Positions 1-7,042 of a stretch of 64,000 nt of DNA are shown here, in pieces (positions within the stretch are counted from its first letter, which is position 1; the number at the start of each line of letters is the position of its first letter). The translations under genes and the position numbers were made by a program. This stretch comes from Candidatus Poribacteria bacterium (GTDB taxonomy: Bacteria > Poribacteria > WGA-4E > WGA-3G): positions 62,001 through 126,000 of the forward strand of contig JAAXGN010000036.1 of assembly GCA_012267415.1 (NCBI GenBank). The letters run 5' to 3'. Below the pieces are notes generated by a model. That model ran no database searches. It was not told the origin of the DNA and worked only from the letters and a program-made list of their open reading frames with translations.

Positions 1-1667
1 TGCAGTTCTGTCGCTTCCGATTGCGATTGCATTGCTCTTAACTCGGGTGCATCTTCACGGACTGCGGCTGCTTCACCCATGCTATCATCAATAATCTGCA
101 TTGCGAATGCATTTGTGATTGTGTGAATTTTTTGGGAACGCGCAGATTTTTCAATCCGTGCTTTAACATTGCGTCTCATATAACCGCGCGGGACGGTGCG
201 TAATGCTTTTTTTGACTGCTCTGACCATTGTAGTCTGACCCCATCAAATGTTTCCTCTTCTGCAGTTCCACCTTCGTCTATAGCGATATGTTCAATAGTA
301 TCTTTGTCAACCATTTGGAATCGTTCAGGTGGAGAACTACAGACGGGACATTTTTTAGGTTGTTGATTATGCGCTGCATACCCACACTCACCACAGATAT
401 AGGTTTGGACATCACCTGCATCTAAGATTTTCTGTTCAGCGATTTCTTTTGCTACGCGTGTTAGTTTTTTGGATGCCCGTTGCGGCATGATTGCTTCCAT
501 TGCACTATCAATTACACTCTCTGTGATAACAGAGTGTCCACGTTCAATAGCAAATCGGTGGACTGCGGTTTTTGCGATTCCCCGGACTAAAGGTGGTGCT
601 TTCTCCATACGGTCCATTGCTTCTTGTGTCCAGACAAGCGTTTCTTCAGCTTTTACATCAATCTGTGGGAAGTAACGTTGACTTGTCAGGAGAACGTTGC
701 ATGGTGCAAGTCGTAGGAGGTTTTCTGCTGTGCTACCGATATCAGAATCTTGTTCATTATGCACTCCGATTTTTCCGATAACGAGGAGCCACGGTTGGGT
801 TTTGCGTGTATATTGTAGGATTTTCTCGTACGCTTTGCCATCAAGGAGTGTGATTTTGAGTTGATAATCGTGATCTTCCTTGGCAATTGAACGTGCCACC
901 TCAAGATGTGACTGGTATATTTTTGCGAGTCCGGTATCAATTACTTCTTCATGGAGTTGTTCCTGTTCTTTGAATCTGAAAGTTCTTGCTGCTCTTTCTG
1001 TGAGGACATTGACAACTGAGTTGAAGACGATGTAGTGCAAATATGGATCATATACGCCAACTGCTTCAACCTGTTTGTTGAACTTTTGTCCCAAGCGAAT
1101 TGCGGTTTTTAATCCGTGGAAAGATTCCGGACTACCATCAATACCTACAAGGATGTTTCCGGACTGTTCTTGTATCGGTTCAAGATTACGGACCACGAGT
1201 GTATCTGTCGTGATTCTTCGGATAACGCGTTCGCACACGCCACCAATAAGACTGTCCTTCACTGCTCCCATTCCGAGGGCACCCATAATGACCAGATCAT
1301 AGTCGCTTTCTTCAATGTCTTCAACGAGTTTGATATAGTGCTTCCCTTCAGGCATCTTTGCTTCAAACGGGATTTCCAATTTTTCACATTTCTGCTTCAT
1401 TACCTCAAGATATGAATCTGATATAAGTTGTAGTCCCATAGTTATGAGTGTGTCGTGGATTCGTCGCTGCTTTTCCAGTTCAACTTCATCCTGATATTCT
1501 TCGGGTAATGTATATTCCATCTGCTTAAAACGCACATCGTGCATTTTAGCGGCATAGACGTGAGAGCCTACCAATTCGGAGTTGAATTTCTTGGCAAATG
1601 CTACAGCTAAGTCTATACTTGCATCTGAATAATCTGAGTTATCTACTGGAACATATATCTTCTTCAT
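1..1667 (-). CDS. Universal stress protein fused to PCP_red and rubredoxin-like domains (3' end outside window)
   Basis: The frame is open from an ATG at 1667 to the window edge, so the C-terminus is missing (about 555 residues visible). Residues 1-165 and 170-320 are two universal stress (UspA) domains; each carries the nucleotide-binding glycine pattern, clearest in the second as GKIGVHNEQDSDIGS (G-2x-G-9x-GS). Residues about 335-390 match the PCP_red domain (WTQEAMDRMEKAP followed by RHFAIERG-like helices). Residues about 420-455 form a rubredoxin-like metal site (CGECG...CPVC). A second PCP_red-like stretch follows (LQWSEQSKKALRTVPRGYMR). PCP_red is named from light-independent protochlorophyllide reductase and also occurs in stress and cytochrome proteins; its role here is unknown. 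It lies downstream of the oxidase cluster on the same strand, so a redox- or energy-stress sensor is plausible inference. Domain calls are by motif only. Confidence 0.85.
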   Translation of the reverse strand, partial: MKKIYVPVDNSDYSDASIDLAVAFAKKFNSELVGSHVYAAKMHDVRFKQMEYTLPEEYQDEVELEKQRRIHDTLITMGLQLISDSYLEVMKQKCEKLEIPFEAKMPEGKHYIKLVEDIEESDYDLVIMGALGMGAVKDSLIGGVCERVIRRITTDTLVVRNLEPIQEQSGNILVGIDGSPESFHGLKTAIRLGQKFNKQVEAVGVYDPYLHYIVFNSVVNVLTERAARTFRFKEQEQLHEEVIDTGLAKIYQSHLEVARSIAKEDHDYQLKITLLDGKAYEKILQYTRKTQPWLLVIGKIGVHNEQDSDIGSTAENLLRLAPCNVLLTSQRYFPQIDVKAEETLVWTQEAMDRMEKAPPLVRGIAKTAVHRFAIERGHSVITESVIDSAMEAIMPQRASKKLTRVAKEIAEQKILDAGDVQTYICGECGYAAHNQQPKKCPVCSSPPERFQMVDKDTIEHIAIDEGGTAEEETFDGVRLQWSEQSKKALRTVPRGYMRRNVKARIEKSARSQKIHTITNAFAMQIIDDSMGEAAAVREDAPELRAMQSQSEATEL

Positions 1668-1696
1668 TTTATTTTCTCACATGTCATTTATTGGTC

Positions 1697-1723
1697 GGGC
1701 CACCTAAAAATGGCCACCCCTAC
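1697..1723 (-). repeat. GTAG-foot hairpin (REP-like)
   Basis: Read on the minus strand this is GTAGGGGTGGCC, a short A/T loop, then GGTGGCCC. It has the same layout (GTAG then an imperfect palindrome) as the other short repeats in this window. It fills the gap between the oxidase cluster and the stress protein. Confidence 0.5.
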
Positions 1724-1732
1724 ATCATGAAC

Positions 1733-2005
1733 CTATTCTGTTTTCTTACCCTCACTCGTCTTGTAATGTGAACCAATGTATCCACCAAGAATGTGTGCTA
1801 TCAAGGTTGCTGGCCACAGGTATACAATTGCTGTTTGCCATTGCCAGTTGAGTAGAAAACGTCTGACGATTATGTTTAGCACGATAGGAATATATAAACA
1901 TCTACTCCATGGACGACTGAACTTTTTATATCTTACACGATAAAAACCGAAAGGAAAATGCACCACAAATGCGACGATTGAGATTAATAGGTTCAAATCC
2001 TTCAT
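1733..2005 (-). CDS. Small membrane protein of the oxidase cluster, unknown function
   Basis: This 90-residue protein has hydrophobic segments at about 5-23, 38-50 and 58-78. Its ATG overlaps the stop of the upstream Sco gene (ATGA-type overlap, 2002-2005), so it is translationally coupled and belongs to the oxidase operon. I do not recognise a family. A cytochrome oxidase accessory or assembly role is a guess from context only. The C-terminus is charged (KTSEGKKTE). Confidence 0.7.
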   Translation of the reverse strand: MKDLNLLISIVAFVVHFPFGFYRVRYKKFSRPWSRCLYIPIVLNIIVRRFLLNWQWQTAIVYLWPATLIAHILGGYIGSHYKTSEGKKTE

Positions 2006-2637
2006 TGATTAAGGAGTGTTCTGATATCTGAGCTGAGTTTTTTCAACGTTGCTTTACTTTGGATAAGAGAATACTGACTGTCATAATAGTCGTGAACTTT
2101 TCCATCTGGTCTTACAAGTGCGAATTTTGAGCTATGTGGAAATCCGTTTCCATGCGGTGATGCTGCCAACCTGAATCCTTCGTTTGCCAATTGGTAGATC
2201 TGTTGTTTATCACCCGTTAGGAAATGCCATCGTTTTTCGTCGGCAGCGTATCTTTTTGCATATTCTGATAGGACTTCTGTTGTATCTCTATCTGGATCAA
2301 CTGTGAATGAGACAAAGTAGACAGGTTCATTCTCGAATTCGGATTGAAGTTCTGCCATTTTCTGTGTCATTTTTGGACAGATTGTTGGACAATTTGTAAA
2401 GATAAAATTTGCGACCCAGATTTTTCCTTCTAAATTCGTTAATCCAAAGGATTGTGCTTGCTGATTCGTGAATGTAAAATCGGGAACACTAAGGGATTCA
2501 TGGTTATGAATGGGTTCAGAGTTCGTATTGAAGGTTGACCACAAAGTGAACCCCGCAATACCAATGATTATTGCACCCAATACAAGCCACGGTAACGTGC
2601 TTTTGTCAATTTTTGGTCTATCAGTCTGATTCTGCAT
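2002..2637 (-). CDS. sco: SCO1/SenC-type copper metallochaperone
   Basis: Sco proteins deliver copper to, or keep reduced, the CuA site of cytochrome oxidase subunit II. The 211-residue protein has one N-terminal membrane helix (about 15-36) and a thioredoxin-like domain. The copper-binding CxxxC is present as TNCPTICP (Cys83, Cys87), with the downstream conserved histidine in GFPHSSKFALV. Length is typical. It sits in the oxidase cluster right after subunit IV and overlaps the next small gene by 4 nt. Confidence 0.93.
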   Translation of the reverse strand: MQNQTDRPKIDKSTLPWLVLGAIIIGIAGFTLWSTFNTNSEPIHNHESLSVPDFTFTNQQAQSFGLTNLEGKIWVANFIFTNCPTICPKMTQKMAELQSEFENEPVYFVSFTVDPDRDTTEVLSEYAKRYAADEKRWHFLTGDKQQIYQLANEGFRLAASPHGNGFPHSSKFALVRPDGKVHDYYDSQYSLIQSKATLKKLSSDIRTLLNQ

Positions 2638-2666
2638 TTTGATTACACATCTAAGTTGTTATAGAG

Positions 2667-3008
2667 TTAGTGTCCATTAGATTCTACTGTTTCAACTGCC
2701 GGCGTCTCGTCGTATTCAGCGAGTCTTGATTTTAAGGTCAAATCTGGCATCAGCATTATAACAAGAAACACACATATCAGAAACGGTGTTATGACGATGA
2801 TCGCTAAGGTGCGTTTTTCGAGTTTCAGATGCATGAAATACGCAGCAACCAAGAAAGCTTTACCGCAAGCCAATCCTATGAGAAGGACAGCTTTTATTAT
2901 GATAGAATATTCAGGGATTGCGACTCCAACCTCAATTGCTGTTAGAATTGCAAGCCATAAGAATATAAACATATACCTCGGATGTTCTTTATGTTCGTTT
3001 TCAGCCAT
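2667..3008 (-). CDS. Cytochrome c oxidase subunit IV (prokaryotic type)
   Basis: The reading frame could extend upstream to 3071, but the ATG at 3008 has a good Shine-Dalgarno (AGGAG) and avoids overlap with subunit III. From there the product is 113 residues with three hydrophobic segments, fitting the small caa3/aa3 subunit IV (COX4_pro) family: GKAFLVAAYFMHLKLEKRTL carries the conserved F-M-H-L pattern. It is a structural subunit without redox centres. It sits between subunit III and sco. Confidence 0.85.
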   Translation of the reverse strand: MAENEHKEHPRYMFIFLWLAILTAIEVGVAIPEYSIIIKAVLLIGLACGKAFLVAAYFMHLKLEKRTLAIIVITPFLICVFLVIMLMPDLTLKSRLAEYDETPAVETVESNGH

Positions 3009-3021
3009 GTTGTATATACTC

Positions 3022-3672
3022 CTATAATAGGTAGATAAAGGTAAAGACCATAATCCAGATGAGGTCAACAAAGTGCCAATAAAGTCCTACGATTTCTACT
3101 TCATGATTAACTTCTGCGGTGTAACGTCCATTCCATCCATTTCGCAAAATGACGATGAGATAGATGACTCCCCCTGTTACGTGCAATCCGTGAAATCCAG
3201 TAATTGCATAGAATGTAGGACCAAATAGATTTGAACCTTTGATTATATCACCAGATAATCCGTGCTCTGGTAGACCTGTCAATGTCAATCCGTGTTTTAT
3301 CAAGTGTGTCCACTCATAGGCTTGCAAACCGAGGAAGATGATTCCCCCTAAGATTGTTAGTCCGAGGAAATCACACATTTTACCCACATCACCTTTCTGA
3401 ATAGACTCCAGTGCTTTTACCATAGTTACACTACTACAGATTAGCAGGAAGGTCATAAAGGCAGTGAGATTGATTCCGAGTATCTCGTCAGGTGGTACCC
3501 ATCCGATGACACCTGCGCCTGCTCGTAAGGCTGCGTAGGCGGCAAGTAGAGCACCAAATGACATGGTATCCCCGATGAGAAATATCCACATACCGAGTTT
3601 ACCGAGACTGTCTGGTGTCAGCGACGGTTCGTATACGTCTTCAGTATGGTCGAAAGTGGTAACTTGTTCCAC
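3022..3672 (-). CDS. ctaE: Cytochrome c oxidase subunit III
   Basis: The 216-residue protein has about five transmembrane helices and typical subunit III features: KLGMWIFLIGDTMSFGALLA near the N-terminus, GSNLFGPTFYAITGFHGLHV in the middle, and VEIVGLYWHFVDLIWIMVF at the end. Subunit III stabilises the proton-uptake function of subunit I. It is one of two subunit III-like genes in this cluster (see 4115-4708). A repeat-filled gap of about 210 nt lies upstream. Confidence 0.93.
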   Translation of the reverse strand: MEQVTTFDHTEDVYEPSLTPDSLGKLGMWIFLIGDTMSFGALLAAYAALRAGAGVIGWVPPDEILGINLTAFMTFLLICSSVTMVKALESIQKGDVGKMCDFLGLTILGGIIFLGLQAYEWTHLIKHGLTLTGLPEHGLSGDIIKGSNLFGPTFYAITGFHGLHVTGGVIYLIVILRNGWNGRYTAEVNHEVEIVGLYWHFVDLIWIMVFTFIYLL

Positions 3673-3755
3673 TATACTTAACTCCTTTTTTGTATTAACG
3701 ACTTGTTCCAGTTAACAATTTGTTTTGATGGTTTTTACATTTAATGGCAATAATA

Positions 3756-3862
3756 CTATAAACATATCGTCCCTACGGTCTATAAACATATCGTCCCTAC
3801 GGGACTGAAGAGGGTTGGTATATCGATTTTCTATAAACATATCGTCCCTACGGGACTGAAGA
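3756..3862. repeat. Three copies of a palindromic repeat around GTCCCTACGGGAC
   Basis: Copies start near 3756 (truncated), 3780 and 3831; the unit is about 32 nt and reads ctataaacatatcgtccc then tacgggactgaaga. The core GTCCC-TAC-GGGAC is a perfect small hairpin. The same unit recurs near 28685-28795 and 45404-45487, usually in pairs about 50 nt apart. It fills the gap between the two subunit III regions. Confidence 0.85.
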
Positions 3863-3884
3863 TCCTAATGACAGTATGTTATAT

Positions 3885-4103
3885 TCATGCGGTGTTTGCA
3901 CGACGAAAGTGATAATATACACTCCCGCCTATTACACCGAATACGGTGAATGGCATTGCCATCATAAAGAGAACACTCCAGTTAAATCCTCTGGCAATGG
4001 GTTCGTCCAGATTTTTGCAAGCGGGACATGCTTCCAGTGAATTTGGTAACAGCACACTAACAAATCCAATGATTAACAGCAAGATTAAAACTTGACGAAT
4101 CAT
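3885..4103 (-). CDS. Small exported CPAC-containing membrane protein of the oxidase cluster
   Basis: The open frame begins at 4184 inside the upstream gene, but the ATG at 4103 follows a strong AAAGGAGA site, giving 72 residues. There is an N-terminal hydrophobic signal or anchor (2-22), then LEACPACKNLDEP, then a second membrane helix (45-65) and a short basic tail. I do not recognise the family. The CPAC pair facing the periplasm could bind metal or form a disulfide, and its place between two subunit III genes suggests oxidase assembly; both are inference. Confidence 0.7.
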   Translation of the reverse strand: MIRQVLILLLIIGFVSVLLPNSLEACPACKNLDEPIARGFNWSVLFMMAMPFTVFGVIGGSVYYHFRRANTA

Positions 4104-4114
4104 GTTACTCTCCT

Positions 4115-4708
4115 TTAATAGAGATATACCAAGATGTACAGTATGGGCCATAATGCTACGACAAAAATCCAATATAACATACATGTCTCAACACCCGTAT
4201 ATTCTTGAGAAGAAAACCTTCCAAGTAATGACTTCGCGAGAACAATCGACAACCACATGACTGCCCCTAAGACATGCACAGCATGGCATCCGATTAAGAC
4301 ATAGAATATACCGCCGTAAATACCGGACTGTAAGGTTAATCCTTTACCAATGAGTTGTATCCATTCACTTCCCTGTATCACCAAGAATGCCAATCCTAAA
4401 AACCAAGTAAATGCCATTGCGACGTGATGTTGCCAGATTTTGTCTTGTTGAATAGAACGTACCGAATAGAACATGGTATACCCGCTGATTAACAAAAGCA
4501 GTGTGTTTATGCCAGTGACCAGTTGTGGCAGTTGTATATCACCAAGACTTAAGGGTGGCCAATTGACATTACCCATCCTAAATACGAGAAATGCGCCTAT
4601 CAGACCGACAAAGAGCATTGTTTCAGCACCGAGTAGAACTAATACTCCCAATTTGGCATTGCTGATTGGACGATTCTGTATGATATCAACATCGGTATGT
4701 GTCATCAT
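4115..4708 (-). CDS. Second heme-copper oxidase subunit III-like protein
   Basis: The 197-residue protein has five predicted helices and the subunit III family pattern (KLGVLVLLGAETMLFVGLIG; LVIQGSEWIQLIGKGLTLQ; IGCHAVHVLGAVMW; MLYWIFVVALWPILYILVY). It is clearly paralogous to 3022-3672 but shorter. Two adjacent ATGs (4708, 4705) are possible starts and neither has a strong ribosome site; the gene overlaps the upstream small membrane gene by about 23 nt, suggesting coupling. It may replace or accompany the other subunit III, or form a second oxidase module. Confidence 0.88.
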   Translation of the reverse strand: MMTHTDVDIIQNRPISNAKLGVLVLLGAETMLFVGLIGAFLVFRMGNVNWPPLSLGDIQLPQLVTGINTLLLLISGYTMFYSVRSIQQDKIWQHHVAMAFTWFLGLAFLVIQGSEWIQLIGKGLTLQSGIYGGIFYVLIGCHAVHVLGAVMWLSIVLAKSLLGRFSSQEYTGVETCMLYWIFVVALWPILYILVYLY

Positions 4709-4970
4709 TTAGCCCTTTTTTATAGAGACTCTTTTTTATAAATGCCTTAACAACATCAACTATGGCTGCGCCGATGAGGAAGAAACCTATTGCACCTGCT
4801 ATTATAGTTGTTGTCCATGCAACGATCTTCTTAATGGGGGGTGCGGCTTCGAACCCTATAATAAACCCTATAATGGTTATAGTGAATATGAGAACAAATA
4901 GGAGTGCTAATGATGCACCAATTACCCAGTTAGATGGACGTTTTTTTTGCTGATTCATTTTCTGCCTCAT
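4686..4970 (-). CDS. Small two-helix membrane protein, unknown
   Basis: This 94-residue product has a basic N-terminus and two long hydrophobic helices (about 17-41 and 50-75), followed by a lysine-rich tail. The start could be 4970 (AGGA 5 nt upstream) or the ATG at 4958. No family is recognised. It lies between ctaB and the second subunit III gene and overlaps the latter, so it is part of the operon. Small oxidase clusters often carry such extra subunits; function here is unknown. Confidence 0.7.
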   Translation of the reverse strand: MRQKMNQQKKRPSNWVIGASLALLFVLIFTITIIGFIIGFEAAPPIKKIVAWTTTIIAGAIGFFLIGAAIVDVVKAFIKKSLYKKGLNDDTYRC

Positions 4971-4978
4971 TGATCCTG

Positions 4979-5902
4979 TTATACTTTGTCAATCGTCATT
5001 GCAATGAATAGACATGGTAAATACAGTAACGAAGCATACAATACATATCGTGCGGCTTTTGTTGACCGTGATTTATGTAGATATATGCCACTCAATAGGA
5101 ATATCCCTCCGATGAAGAGTGCAGCGATAAAATAGAGTCCCCCCGCAATGTTAAAGAATACGGGTAGCAGTCCAATACCCATTAGTGCGACACAGTTGAA
5201 GACGATCTGTCGACGTGTACTTGCACCATCCGGATGTATGACCGGCAAGAGTTTCAGTCCAGCTTTCGCATAGTCTTCACGATAGACATAAGCTATAGCG
5301 AGAGAGTGTGGTAACTGCCAAAGAAAAAGTATTGCAAACAGCACCCATGCTGGACCTGAGAGTTTACCTTGTGCTGCTACCCATCCTACAACAGGTGGTA
5401 ACGCACCTGGCACAGCACCGATGAGTGTACACAACGATGTCTTCCGTTTCAACGGTGTGTATATAAACAGATAACTTACGACTATGAGTGAGATAACGAA
5501 CCCACTCATCGCATTGACAAGGACTGTAAGATACAACATCCCGCATGCTGTTAGAAATACACCAAAAAATAATGCCTTCATCGGACACATCCTGCCAGCA
5601 GGAATGGGTCTATTCTGTGTTCGTGGCATCTTGGCATCAATGTCGCGTTCCAAGTACTGGTTAAGTCCTAACACGCCTGCAGCAGTTAAGCCTGCACCGA
5701 TAAGCGTGTGTAGGAATTGCATCCAGTTCACTACTGTAGGTGAACCGAGATAAAATCCAGCAGCAGTGGTTATCAGAATCATAAGAACTAATCTCGGCTT
5801 CGTGAGTTCAATGTAATCGGATGCTCGTTGCACAAAGACCATAGTTCTTGATTGCGGTTCTGCAATGTCTTTTTTTTCTGGTATTGCTGTTGTTATAGAC
5901 AT
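4979..5902 (-). CDS. ctaB: Protoheme IX farnesyltransferase (heme O synthase)
   Basis: It transfers a farnesyl group to haem B to make haem O, the precursor of haem A for aa3-type oxidases. The 307-residue polytopic protein has the UbiA-family prenyl-diphosphate site NQYLERDIDAKMPRTQNRP and the later DYAKAGLKLLPVI motif. It precedes the small membrane and subunit III genes and follows ctaA in the transcription order, so both haem A steps are encoded within the oxidase cluster. Confidence 0.96.
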   Translation of the reverse strand: MSITTAIPEKKDIAEPQSRTMVFVQRASDYIELTKPRLVLMILITTAAGFYLGSPTVVNWMQFLHTLIGAGLTAAGVLGLNQYLERDIDAKMPRTQNRPIPAGRMCPMKALFFGVFLTACGMLYLTVLVNAMSGFVISLIVVSYLFIYTPLKRKTSLCTLIGAVPGALPPVVGWVAAQGKLSGPAWVLFAILFLWQLPHSLAIAYVYREDYAKAGLKLLPVIHPDGASTRRQIVFNCVALMGIGLLPVFFNIAGGLYFIAALFIGGIFLLSGIYLHKSRSTKAARYVLYASLLYLPCLFIAMTIDKV

Positions 5903-5930
5903 GGATATTTCTCTGTAGACTTAGTAATAC

Positions 5931-5956
5931 GCGGGCGGGGGAAACCCCGCCCCTAC
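5931..5956 (-). repeat. GTAG-foot hairpin, GGGGCGGGG type
   Basis: On the minus strand GTAG is followed by a near-perfect G/C stem (GGGCGGGG with CCCCGCCC) and a short loop. Variants of this stem recur at 15245, 20102, 29604, 34373, 39475 and 50754. It occupies the ctaA-ctaB gap. Confidence 0.75.
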
Positions 5957-5973
5957 GAAATCTTGCTCCAAAG

Positions 5974-7002
5974 TCATTTAGGACGACTCGTCATAGAAAG
6001 TAAATCTTGTTTATTTACGTTATTATACGCCAACATGTTCTGTGTTTCTATCTCTGCATTCACATAAGTAATACGGTAGACTTTCAATGTTAAGACGAAA
6101 CTACTTACTAACATAATTGCCCCAACTGCAACATGTGAAGTCGTTACAACATCTGTCAGTAGAGCAGAAACGTTTTCTCCCACCACGGTTAGTCTCAATA
6201 TGAATGCTCCTGTACCGAGTATCAATTGCACTGCAAGCAATCCGAGTAAAAGTAAGGGTAAAGTTTGACCGATTTTTTGCCCATTATTTTGACTGTCTTC
6301 CTCCGAAGTGAAGAAATGTCTTGCTAATAAGCCGATATGCAGTGTTACCAAAAATGCAAACAGTAGATGCGCGTCAAGTCTGCTCCCTGTATGCCGTAGA
6401 ATAGCACCGAAGATGAGCTGAATATATATCAGAATTGTTGTAATCAGACTCAACCTTCTAAGCTTTTTACCGGTGGTATTATCACCATTGCTAGATAATT
6501 GCAGGGGTTTCTCGAACCATTCACGCGAGGTGAACCAACAGATGCCACATAGTAATGCAAAGAATGCTTGTGCTAAACATGCGTGTATTATGGCAAAATT
6601 AATGTTCAGTTCGGTTACGCGTAGGCCTCCGAGTACTCCTTGAATACTTACCGCTATAAGTGCAGCAAATCCAAGCCATTTTATCCAGCTGCGAGAGTCC
6701 ATCGTCAACAGCATGATTAGCAGTGTAATGGTCAATATGCCAACTAATGAACCCATGAGTCTATGACTATGCTCATATAGGATGCCCCCCACCATTTCGG
6801 ATATAGGATACGTGAACATATTATAGCCGAAGGTCGTGGGCCAATCTGGCACTGCTAATCCAGACTCGGTACTTGTTACGATTCCTCCTAAGATTATTAA
6901 GAAGAATGTTGCCCCTGCGGTTAGGAGTGCAATTCGATATATCCAAGGACTATAGCCGATTTGCTTCTTCATGCCGATTTCCGAAGAGGCAATTCCTCTC
7001 AT
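5974..7002 (-). CDS. ctaA: Heme A synthase, COX15/CtaA family
   Basis: It oxidises the C8 methyl of haem O to a formyl group, giving haem A. The protein has about eight membrane helices. Haem-ligand histidines are visible in YEHSHRLMGSLVG, IIHACLAQAFF, LDAHLLFAFLV and TTSHVAVGA; the N-terminal STESGLAVPDWPTTFG signature is typical of COX15. The start may be 7002 or the ATG at 6972 (MKKQIGYSPW), which better fits the family; neither has a clear ribosome site. It lies between coxA and ctaB. Confidence 0.93.
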   Translation of the reverse strand: MRGIASSEIGMKKQIGYSPWIYRIALLTAGATFFLIILGGIVTSTESGLAVPDWPTTFGYNMFTYPISEMVGGILYEHSHRLMGSLVGILTITLLIMLLTMDSRSWIKWLGFAALIAVSIQGVLGGLRVTELNINFAIIHACLAQAFFALLCGICWFTSREWFEKPLQLSSNGDNTTGKKLRRLSLITTILIYIQLIFGAILRHTGSRLDAHLLFAFLVTLHIGLLARHFFTSEEDSQNNGQKIGQTLPLLLLGLLAVQLILGTGAFILRLTVVGENVSALLTDVVTTSHVAVGAIMLVSSFVLTLKVYRITYVNAEIETQNMLAYNNVNKQDLLSMTSRPK

Positions 7003-7042
7003 CAGTGTGAATTATGGTCTATCTCTCCAATGTCACAAGCAT

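Noticed and set aside
469..1415. Several small reading frames on both strands
   Set aside because: They are shadows of the long minus-strand stress-protein frame that runs off the window.
3009..3071. Upstream start for oxidase subunit IV
   Set aside because: It overlaps subunit III and the ATG at 3008 has a good ribosome site.
3756..3862. Short CRISPR array
   Set aside because: Only two or three copies, spacing filled by sequence that is itself repeated elsewhere, and no cas gene.
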